The notes beneath the pieces were generated by a model. The model was not told the DNA's origin. It saw only the letters and a program-made list of their open reading frames with translations, and made no database searches. A stretch of 64,000 nt of DNA, from contig NC_092564.1 of NCBI RefSeq assembly GCF_037975245.1, positions 22,237,984-22,301,983 on the forward strand, read 5' to 3'. The position numbers and the translations under genes are program-made. Below are positions 36,701 through 48,700 of the stretch, in pieces. Every line of letters starts with the position of its first letter. Within the stretch, counting starts at the first letter, position 1. The stretch is from Apostichopus japonicus. Lineage: Eukaryota; Echinodermata; Holothuroidea; Aspidochirotida; Stichopodidae.

Positions 36701-39700
36701 ATCAAGAAGAACTCTATTGCAATAAATGAATTGGATCGATAACCTATAGAGCTTCTGCAAAGCTTGGGAAGCATTCTGGCTTCAAAGCCAAATTACAGCA
36801 AGTGGCCCTCGTGCAGACTTTATGATAAATTGCATGATCCACCCGGAAGCACTGGCTGCCCGCACAATGCCTGATAGCTTCATGAACGTATTGTCACAGT
36901 AGATAAAACAAGTGAACACATCAAGTCATGTGCACTAAACACAACGTTATTCAGAAAGTTCTGTTATGATGTGGACGCTGATTTCATGAAGTTATTGTTC
37001 TACACTTAAGTGCGATGGTTCTCAGCCCAGGCAAATGTTATTCTGGGTGTTTACGAGTTGCACAAAGAGTTTAGAGTTCTTACAGAAAGAGAAGAAGAAG
37101 AAGAATGAATGGCTATCAATAATGGAGTCCAGTAACTGGTTTCAAGTTGAGCTATTTGAGTGACATTTTGAATGTATCAATGTCCTGAATTGTTCGATTC
37201 ATTGCAAGGACACAATGCAAGGACAGGATGCTTGCCCATCAAAAAATAAAGGGTTTCTTGCAACACTGGCTTTATTGAAAGACAAAGTGAGTTGCAACCA
37301 TTTTGTATTACTTCCAAGCCTCTCAGCTAGCATGGAAGGATCCAAAGGAATCAAAGTCGGGGCTCTTTCTCTTGAATTACTGAACATATCCAATCACTGA
37401 TCAGTCATTTCAAACACTACTTCCAAGAGCTCAATGTCCAGTCATTAACTGTGGCCAAAGACTGTTCAATTCACCCTTAGACACCATCACCGATGATAAC
37501 ATCGCAAAAGAAGAGCTTGTTAGACTGAACAAGATACCGAAGCGAAACAAATATTCCAGTCCGTGTCTTTGCACATTTTGTGGTTCAAGATGCTTGAATT
37601 CTACCTGTGTCTGTTAGAGAGGGCAATTTGGCTCCTGATAGCCGTAATCTTTGTCATATTTATATGAATAGTTGTTCTCTACGAAGGTAGTGATGAAAAC
37701 AAAGTACCAGGAATCGGCATAGCAACGAACATCACTGTCACAATAATATTCATTGAGCCACATATTGGAAACCTGGTTGCTGAAAACAGACTCAGCAGCC
37801 ATACTGATAATAGGCCTATATGAGTTTAATAATACTGTGTGTGACTTTGTTCTTTGAGACAGTGGTCAGTTTTCGATTTCTAAAATTTGGTCAGCACCAG
37901 AAAAAGTTTGGGAACCCCTTCGATAGATAGACAGACAGATGGATCAAGTACTAGAGATAACAAGCTGTTACTGTTTACTAGACCAACAATAATTTGTCTG
38001 ACAATCCAATTATTTACTTACAATGGATTGGCTGGAGATCCCAGTGGACTATAGGCTGTTACCGTTATACCCTTTGACTTGCAGAAGTTCACCAATTCCT
38101 CTTGTGGAAAGTAAGGCTGCAATTCCACCTAAACAAAGCATATAGAATGATTACTGGTTAAGGTTTGTAAAATTTGTCCGCTGAATGTTATTCCTCTTGG
38201 TTGACTTATGTAACAAAGGTTTGCATACTATTAACAATGCTTTAGAAGCACACAAGCAAGACAAACAGAACATATATGTGTTAATTTGGTAGTGAAACAG
38301 TAAACATGGATAATCTTTTACCTTTTGCAACCGGATCCTGGATTAGCCAAATCCTAAACTGTTGCCATTCTTCTGTTTTTATTGGGATAGCAGATATTAT
38401 TACAAGGCAGTACTTCAAATCTATTAACATGTACAGCATGATCTTTATCTAATCACAAATAGAAGGTGCTCAACATTTGAACAGATTTTCCAATACTACC
38501 TTTTCACATTATGAAACAAATTATATTACACACTGACAATTCTAACATTTGGCAAACTTCAATATAGTATAGAATACAATATTTCTTTCTTTTCTTTTCA
38601 TATCTGGACAACATTCTGTCCGAACATAGCCAGTTGACCCAAGCATTACTACTCATTCTTCTAGATAGACTATAAATATACATTTGACCTTAAACCATGT
38701 GACCTTTGTATTGGTTCCCATGGCAACCACATATTTTGATAGTACTTGACATTTCATTTATACATTTAAAGGTTCCATGTTGATTCAATGTTTCCCCTTG
38801 GCATTAATGCAGAATGAAAAATGATTTTCACTAATTGTAACCTCTGACCTTTGGTCCTGTGAGACACTAGGGTCCCTTCCCACTGAGTTTGAAGAAAATC
38901 AGCTTGGCCATTTCGGAGTTTTGACAAAAGCTGACCTTGGTTCTTAGGCAACCACATACTTTGATAGTATATGACAATTTTATTATACCTGTGGAGGTTC
39001 CATGTCAATTTAAATTTTCCCATGGCATAAAAGCAGGACAAAAATGATTTCTGTCCTTGGACACAAGGGTTCACCCTGGGGTACCTTCTCACAGAGTTTG
39101 AAGCCAATAGGTCCAGCCAATAAGCAAATTTGGGCACATACACACAATGACACACCCACCCACTCACACACACACAGACGTTTTGACCCCTCCTTCCGTC
39201 ATGGACTTCCGGTCACCCTGGGGTACCCTACCATAGGTGGCTCCCACAGGGAAGCTACTCAAGAAAATTAACCATTAACATTGCAATATTAATATATAAT
39301 AAGTGTTAAGAAAATTAGGAAAAACGATAGCCTTAAGATGTTGCCGGGTGGTACCTAGTTCTTTTCCTTGCTGGTGACAACTAATATAGTTCGGCTGGGG
39401 TCTCCATAGTAATATTAAATAATAAGTAAATGTTCCAATCCGGGGTAAAGTAATAAATGTAGCCTGGAAACATTTCTTGTACTGACGCCACATGCAAAAT
39501 ATGAGAGCCTCGTAAACCAACTCTGATCAACACCAAATTGCTGAACAACTTTACACTACATCAGGCATTCACATCATGCATTTATTACCTCCTTTGATCA
39601 TGTTCTGGAGATCTGAGATTTTCACATTTTGCCCTCTGCTGATCCTAAATGACCTTTGATCTCCACCCAAAACACTAAAGTTCTTGCACTTATTATACAA

Positions 39701-42700
39701 AAGCCACATTCAAATATGAGAGCCATAAAGTTTCCTATCTGGAGGTATCACAAACTCATTTACAAACTTACCTGATTGTTTGCAATCGGTACTTTGTTTG
39801 GGAGATCCACTACTCGTGTCAACTGAGAAATGTTAAAGTTAGAGACACCGACTGCCTTTGCCAAGCCCTTTTCAACTAGTTTTTCCATAGCCTGCAATAG
39901 AGAAAAGAACATTTCACTACATTAGACTTAGTGTTTTTTAATATTGTAGTATTACATGTATCCTATCCTATATGTTCAATATAGACTACAATAAAGAATA
40001 TGTCATGAAGTCATCTTGATATTAGATGACTGGCTGCAGCTAGAGACACTGATTGCCTTTGCCAAGCCCTTTTCAACTAGTTTTTCCATAGCCTTCAATA
40101 GAGAAAAGAACATTTCACTACATTAGACTTAGTGTTTTTTAATATTGTAGTATTACATGTATCCTATCCTATATGTTCAATATAGACTACAATAAAGAAT
40201 ATGTCATGAAGTCATCTTGATATTAGATGACTGGCTGCAGCTAGAGACACTGATTGCCTTTGCCAAGCCCTTTTCAACTAGTATTTCCATAGCCTTCAAT
40301 AGAGAAAAGAACATTTCACTACATTAAGCTTAGTGTTTTTTAATATTGTAGTATTACATGTATCCTATCCTATATGTTCAATATAGACTACAATATAGAA
40401 TATGTCATGAAGTCATCTCGATATTAGATGACTGGCTGCAGCTAGAGACACTGATTGCCTTTGCCAAGCCCTTTTCAACTAGTTTTTCCATAGCCTTCAA
40501 TAGAGAAAAGAACATTTCACTACTTTAAGCTGAGTGTTTTTTAAAGGCACACTCTCAGCTAGGAAATTGCTAAAATCAAAAATCTTGTCTCAACGTATTC
40601 CCCGATTAAAAAATAAAAACAATGCTGCCCTCTTCTCACAGCGGCAACATATTCATTTCTTTAATATGGCATTCTCATCCTTAGCTATAAACAGCATACG
40701 CAAATGGGAAACATTACCGCGAAGGTTTCAGATTTCCGAGATTCTAATCTGCCTCTCAGTGTTACGTAACCTATAGGCACACTGTGTAATTGTACTGTGT
40801 GCTATTCGAGTTACGCAATTTTTCGATTTGCTATATGGAACAGTGCATATTGTACTGCTGGGAAAACGCTATACCAGCTCGTAGCAGAAGGTAGTTGTTA
40901 TGGAAAGTCATATGGGCCCGTATGATTTCGTGCTGCCGATTTTTGTTGGAGAAATTGCTGAAGAAATAAAATGCGAATAGTTTCGTCGTGTAATTCTCTA
41001 TAAACATTTGACTGAATGTGTGCTGCTTATGTACTGTTATTTGACGAAACGACTTGCTTCTGGCCTAAAGTTCTTCAATACTTGAGTTCAAAATAAAATA
41101 AAACAGTGAGCAAACAGCTTATCCACTAGAGAGCCTGTGTAGAAAAAACATGCACATAATACAGACAGGTTGATGAGCATGGTGAACACAAAGAGATAGA
41201 TGTAAGGGGATTAGTAGACAAGGGATGGAGAGAAGAATGAATGATAAAAACCAACAGGGGAAGAGGATAGGTAGGAGATAAACAGTGGAGGGACAAAGAG
41301 AGGATTAAGGGAAGGGCTAGGGAATAAACTGGAGAAGGACAACGACAGAAAAGTGTGGAGAAAAAAAGGGGTGGAAAAAGCTATGAGAAGAGGAGTAATG
41401 GGGGGAGGGGGGCAAGGGGAGGAGGGGGAATGAAGAAAAGTTAGTCATGTCCTTCCTGAATGTTGAGCCCATGAGGTTGAATGGTGCGAAGGCGTAGCAT
41501 CCACAACCTCTCTCTGATGATTCGCACTAGCTCAGGACGGCTACCTAAGGATTCAATCCCCTGGGCCTATAGAGACATGTCGTTAATGGTATGGTTGCAT
41601 AGCTCCCAACTCTTGAGAAGGCAAATGCTGGTCCATGCCACGAATTGCTGTCCTTGGGGAGGGGTATACAGGGGCGGATCCAGGGGGGGCCCGGGGGGCC
41701 CGGGCCCCCCCTTTTTGAAAATCCTGATTTTTTTTTTTTTACCGCGTTCGAGGGAAAGTGCCCCATGCGTGATCAGTGGCGTAGCTACGGGGGGCCTGAA
41801 ATTGCAGACATGAGATCCATATTTTCAGGCTAGGTACATGCTGCTTAGAATACTCGGGAAGTGCCGTTTCCGGCCATCTGGGGGGTTTGTAAAGCCAAAA
41901 ATTTTCTTGTACGCTCCGCGCCAACCGATGATGGCGCTCCGCTTAGATAGTCTTACGTTCAGGCGCGGCTGGACCAGTCAGACCCCCCCCCCTGTCACAA
42001 ATCTTGCATCCGCCCCTGATATGTCATTGAATATTCCACAAAACTACTTTTTATGTCTACGAAACTGTCGAAACATGATTTTCACTACTGGTAGAGATAT
42101 AAAATATTGGGAATTCTGAATTTCCTGCAAACATGCGGCTGGGCCTGTTCAATACTCACTACTGTATCGCCTTAAAAAATGATGAGTGGAAATAGTTTCT
42201 CCAGGACCGTATCGTATCGTGGGTATCGAGTACGTCTGATATACGAACGTACGTAGTACGTACGTACGTACGTCTATGATGATATGCACTGTACTGTACT
42301 GATAAAAACATAGGTGAATTTCACTCCATGGGAGTGATCACTGAGCACATTCCGGTATAAGAGTGAATTTCCACTCCATTGGAGTAAATCTTAACACCTA
42401 ATAGAGTTATATTCACTCATATTAGGAGTGAGGGTTAACTCCAATAGAGTTAAATTTTACTCTTAATTTGAAGTGCGCCGAGTGATCACTCCAATGGAAT
42501 GAAATCCACTCATTTGTTTTTAGAGGGTTGCTAGATATATGAAGAAGATATTTACATACCAATACATGTTATCGGTCATCGATTGGCACAAAAAGCCAGA
42601 TTCTGATGACAGCTGCCTCAAGAAACCCAATAAATGGCCTAATAAGCACCGAGCCATCAATGTGGACCATTACCGAAACATCGATGCGTGTTAGTCTTCC

Positions 42701-45700
42701 ACACCCTTCCTCTAATGCTATTTAAGTCCACATGTGGGCATATCCTGCAAATATACCGGTAGCCCACAGGGGTTTGAGTTGGGAGAAAGGCCTTGACAGC
42801 TTGAAACGACAAATGATGCCAACTTCCCTCAAGTTAAAAGTCTGGCTGAGTTGGCAAGGCCAGTCAGCATGAAAGAGAAAAAACTTTTTTTGCATTTCTG
42901 TCACCAAAGTTGCACATCTTTTTGGTTGCTATTTTGCCTCACAGGTGCCATCTCCTGCGATCTGGGGGGTGTTGAAATCTCAAATTTTCTCTGTACGCTC
43001 CGCGCCAACCAAGGTGGCGCTCCGCTTAGATAGTAAACTCTGCCCCCCCCACAAGAAAGAACAGCCCCCCATGGGACCCCACTCAAAATATCCTAGCTAC
43101 GCCACTGTGCGTGTAATTTTTTGTAAATAAATTTGCAAAAAGAGTACACCATCATTCTGATAAAGTGAAGGTGAGAGGGGCACTCTGACTGCATCAATAG
43201 TCTCCATCTGGAAGGGGGCATCCAAGATGAAATGGCCTGGAGTAGCCTGGTAAAAAGTAGTTTGCATCACCACCTACTCCCCAAAGACTTAAATCCCAGC
43301 TCATTGCTCGAAATTGCAAATATATGCCCGGCAAACCATGAATACATGATTTATTGGAAATAAATTTTACTCCAAACTTTCACGAAAAGTAGCACCAGAT
43401 TGCACCGAGGACCTCCATATTTTGTGAAATTTTCCCAAAGGGGAGGGGGGCACCCACTCCCCTTAGACCCCTCCCCCAGGACGACGATTAGGCATTTCCC
43501 ATCTGGGCCCCCCCTTCGGCGAAATCCTGGATCCGCCACTGGTATATGGGGGGTGTCTCCCTCCCCTTTTTATTTTTTTTGGAATCCTGGTGATGCCTAC
43601 ATGTGAAATGGTGGCACCTAGAAAGGCTTTTGTCATCCAAACTTTTCTGAGAAATATGCATTTTTTTGTGTGTAACATCAATAAATTGAGTAGTAGGTGA
43701 TAATTCATTCTTGCCCGTGGCATGAAAATGTTTGCTGCTCGCCCCAATGAAATGAAATATAGCCTAATTTGAGGTTCAAATGATGATGTAAAGGAAGTTT
43801 TATACTCTATTATGCTAAATGCTAAAGAAATGATGGTTGCTAAGTCCAAATTTGATGCAATTTTTTTATGTATACTTGTCAATTACAATGCAGGTTTTTG
43901 GGATGCTTGCGCGGGTCAGGGCTTTGGGTGTTAGAATGGGGGTCCGACCCGCGAATTGTGGGTCAGTTGGGAGCTCTGTGGTTGGGAAGGTTAAAGTGTT
44001 CTCCAAAAAAACCTAAAAGATGAATGACCTTCGGCACAGGGGTAAACTGGACTCCTCCAGCTGCCTTTACTACATTTTACTGCATTACTACAAATATATG
44101 GTGGCTTCCACGCCAACTCTCGACCAGAGTATGCTGTATTGGCCCCAAATAAACCAGAATACCAGATATTCATATATGGTTACCTTTGGTCAAAGTTTTG
44201 AAACTGGTTTTATTACCACCTTCCAGGAAACTTACCTCACTGGGACATTCAGGCATCTTATGCTTTCAATTAGAATGCCTTAGAACAATTTGAAAGTAAA
44301 GACCTCTAGGAACATATTAAATATTCTAGCAATTATAGCATGCTAAATTGGGGACAATACTACATAGCCCACCTTGAAAATATCCTGTAACCTACTCTGG
44401 ATAAACACTATCTAATATGGAAGAAATGCTTTGGTTAAAGTATGAATATGGTCACTTGAACATTAAGAAATGCAAGTGAGATAGTGGTAAGTTTTCCCTG
44501 CTCATTGTTATTGTATAGTTGAACTCAATGTAAGAACTGTACAGATGCAATCAATGTGTTAAAAATAAAAACATGTTACAATACTGACTTACCTAACTTT
44601 AGAATAAGCAATACAAACAATAGTAGGGCAGTGTTCCAAATACGGAATGCAAAGACATATATACCCAAATAAGGCTAGGAGATGCCATGCCTCCATTGTG
44701 GAACTTCTCCATGATAAGTATAGCAGCTTTACATGCAAAAGAACTTTTGACAAAACTTCAAAAGACCCTATAATGTCCCCTGCATTTCAAACATCTCCAT
44801 CTGCCACTATCTCCATCTGCCAATGGGCCCGACTGGGGTTATCATGAGAGCACTGAAATGAACTGTTTTATCACTACTAGCTGCAAGTTAGAGTACCTCT
44901 TCAACACTCTTATGACATCACAATATATGTTATGTTAAATTGATCTCACACAATACAAAATAAAGACAAGTTATTCTGTACCAACAATAAATAACTCAAG
45001 ATCAATGTCACATTAGAACTACTGGTATGACTGAACAAGCTACAGTAATTAAAAAGATCAGATATTGCTATCATGGAAAGCCAAATAGTGTACAATCAAG
45101 TATGTAGTGAAACCAATATTCAATCATTTAGTTAATTAATATGACACAGTTGTAACTTTGATGACATCAATTATGTAGTTTACTTACACTATGAATGAAC
45201 ATGCAAATCAATGCTAAATACTACAGAAAGGAGTGAGATACATAACGCACTGAATGCAACAATCAATGTTTGACACCATGGAGAAGATAAATTCTTATGA
45301 TACATTGCACTAGCTTAGTAACTTCATTTTACTGAGACACCATGTTTGTTGTTGTCTGTTATGGTACATTTTGTTCAATTGTCTTGAAGCCTTGTGATAT
45401 CTACATTCTGGATACTTGTTACTCCCATTGTCCAACTCTTGTGTCCTTGATGTATGGTATTTAAATAAGCTGAGAAACTGCTTTGACATCAGCTATTTCA
45501 AAATTGTCCGTATCCATGTTAACAACGTTCACTATGCAAATCCATAGCTTTCACTGGAGAACAAGAAATATGACAATCATCTTACGTAAAGTAGAGAAGC
45601 ACACATTTATTAATGAAACAATCCAACACAAATACTTCCAGTTCCAACCCTTATATCTGCTTGAAAAACATCCATCATGCCATAACGCAATGCTGTGCTG

Positions 45701-48700
45701 TACTGTTCCTCTAAAGGATGTTCTGTACATCTGTAATGTGAAATGAAAATGGAAAAAAGACATATTTATGGCATTGTGTGAGGACAGAAGTGTCACAAAG
45801 ATATACCTGTTCAAATGATTTTCCAAGATATGATTTATTTGATTTTAATTGCAAAAGAGACATTCAGGCTCATAGCCAAGGTAACTGGGTTGGAGCCAGC
45901 ATAAATGTTATGTTTGTTTATTCACTGAGATTGTAACTTGCACTCATTGTAATAACTAAAAATTATTGTTCAAATCTGGGTGAAAGTAGACCCCTTAATG
46001 ATGCCCCTAACACGTTAAACTAGAAATATAGCTCATACTCAAAATTTGCCAAAAATGTCAATGTCTTTGCTGATATGAAACTATATGCACATGACAACCT
46101 GATCAGATGACAACTACAGTATAGGCAGTTAAGAGTAACTATCTTTAAGCAGTGCAAGTACTGTACTGTATGTACAAATGATGCCACATCATCATGAAAC
46201 ATAAAAAGAAAAACATAAAGAGAAAAGAATAAATGTGCAATTTTTGAACACAAACTGCTTCAGACAGGTACAGTAGGTAGCACATTCTACAAGATTGGTA
46301 CAGTAAATGTCTTTATTTTTCAGAGATAAGGAAAAATACTACAGGTACTGTTATCATTAACTTGTGGGGTTTGAACATTTTTGGGTCCCTCACATTTACA
46401 GACCTCCAGTGGCTGTATTAGCACCATATTTAGCACTACATGTCTATGTCATTAATATAACATAATACAATAAATGAATAAATGTGTCCAATGTCCTAAA
46501 TCTGGTTAGTCATATACAGTCCTACAGTAGTAAACTGCAGACCTAGTTAAAATGTAGACTTATTTACAGCATGGAATGGTTACAGTATGTACATCAAAAA
46601 ATTACCAGTCTCCACTGGGGTATAGCTGCTGGAGTGCTGCATCAGCCTCTGTTGGGCATGGCCTTTCGTTGAGGAACTGGTCTTATCTTTTCTGGTTGAT
46701 CAGTTTGGATACCAACCTCTCGAGTTTCTTAATTGGGCACACACCTTCAACTGAAAAAGACAAATAATACCGGGATGTGCAAAGTTAATAATATATCAGA
46801 ATGCATACTGTACACATAGCAGGGAAGTGCTCATGAATATTTGAGTGCCAGGCAGATTGGGCGGTAGTGTGATCCACACCCTGGGAGAGGGATTTCATGG
46901 GTGGGGTACCCCCCCCAAATGGACAAATTTTGCACATGAAGTATGCTTAGGTGGTGCTATATTCCTATTCTGTGCCATATACAGTATTCTCCCAGATTTT
47001 GGTTATGGTAAAACTTATTAAATTATCATCAAAAAGTGCTGGGCGAAAAAGGTTAAATACTGTTTGTGCGGGGCGGCATTCAGAACTGCTGGGCGTACAG
47101 TAGCTGCCCAGTGTGAGCAAATCCCTGACATAGTGAATTATATAACTTCCAACATAAATTACTGAATACCACATTTTGCCACTTGAGGTTCACTAAATAG
47201 TCAAAAATTCAAATCAACTTTGCAAACACAGAACAGTAATTACACTACTAGTTAATACAGAACTTTGCTATTGGCAGCATAAATTCATCACATCTGCTTT
47301 ATGATTTACAGTATGTATAGTGTCAACTCTGGAAGTATTCAAGAATGGTCCATTTACTAATATAGTGCAAACCTGTGCAACAATTTCTATTATATTTCTT
47401 ATTTCTATGTTAGTAGTATACACCTGCAGTATTATAACTCATCTACTAATACCTTACATACACTAAATGTCATAACATTTGATGTTACAATGGCAATGTC
47501 CCAGTAGGCTTGCTCATACACTAATATGTCACCAAATTTCATCATGTTCAGGGATGCATAATTGCTTTCAAAAATATAGCTAGGCTTTGCTTATTTCCAA
47601 GACTAAAAATTACGGAATATTCTACAGGTGTGGCCTAAACAATGAAGTGTTTAAAAGATACTATAGAAACATGATATGGTATATAATGGGTGACCATTCT
47701 AGTTCTCTCACAAATCAGTAGTATCATTTCCATTTTGTAAAATTTTTAGAACTGCATGATCAGATTATGTGTAGAGCTATGAAGCCTATGATGTTGTTAT
47801 ATTTTGGCAAATGTTTAATTTTTATATCATGATGAAATTATCAATTATTGTAAGACGGACTCAACGACCCCCGGAATGGTGCGTCATGTCCGATGAAGCG
47901 CATATTTGGTGCGTTATTACAACTACAATATGTGCGTCAATGCGCCATGCATGGTGTATCCTTTATAAAATCAAATGTGGTAAAATTTTGTCGAACATAA
48001 AATGGTGGCATTCACAATTATTGGTGACATTGATTTGTTTATGTTGTCCTTGATTTTATGATTAAACAACGATGATAGCAAACTATCATGTTATGAATGC
48101 ATAAATATGTGAGCAATATCTACTATCCTTCACTAATTCAACAAAGGAGCCTGTAGAGCTAGTGTACTGTAGCTTCTTTCTGAGAAGGCTTTTGAGTTTT
48201 GAATTAATTTGGAAAACTTAGTTACATCAGTTATCACTTTACACTACAGTTACAGGAAAAGCCGCTACCGTTTTTTTATGTTACCAAGTTGGGAGTATTA
48301 TAGGCATACTCTAATTTGGGATAGAAAGAGTTTAAATTACAAAGTGGCTATTCTTACGACTAGTCGTAACAATAATTCCCTTTTACACATGCACAGTTGC
48401 TTTAACGTGGCTATTTTTACGACTAGGAGTACTATTTTTACGACTAGGAGTAACAATATTTTCCGGTTAAGGGTTGGGTTAGGGTTAGGTTAGGGGTTAG
48501 CGTTAGGTTAGGGTTAGGTTTACCCCTACTACATGCACAGTTGCTTTATTTACTTTACTGCGCATGAATTCGCTGATGTCGTAAGAATAGTTTATAAATA
48601 ATTGTTACGACTAGTCGTCAGAATAGCCACGGCCTTTATATTAATGCGTACATATTTTCTTTGCAAGTGGAGAATCATCCACAGCTAAAGTGGCTATGCG

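Larger units (their letters stand above)
41669..43541. mobile_element. Outer hAT-like element of a nested set
   Basis: Ends caggggcggatccagg (41669-41684) and cctggatccgccactg (43526-43541) are inverted copies (15/16). Only gtata is duplicated directly at the edges, shorter than the 8 bp expected, so the pairing rests mainly on the ends. Inside, near 43440-43500, it shares the 'ccccttagacccctccccc' segment of family A. About 540 bp remain when the inner element is removed. Confidence 0.6.

Noticed and set aside
41481-41833. Plus-strand Gly/Pro-rich frames over the hAT-like ends
   Set aside because: They arise from the G and C runs of the transposon ends; the same happens near 14100, 24015 and 60500.
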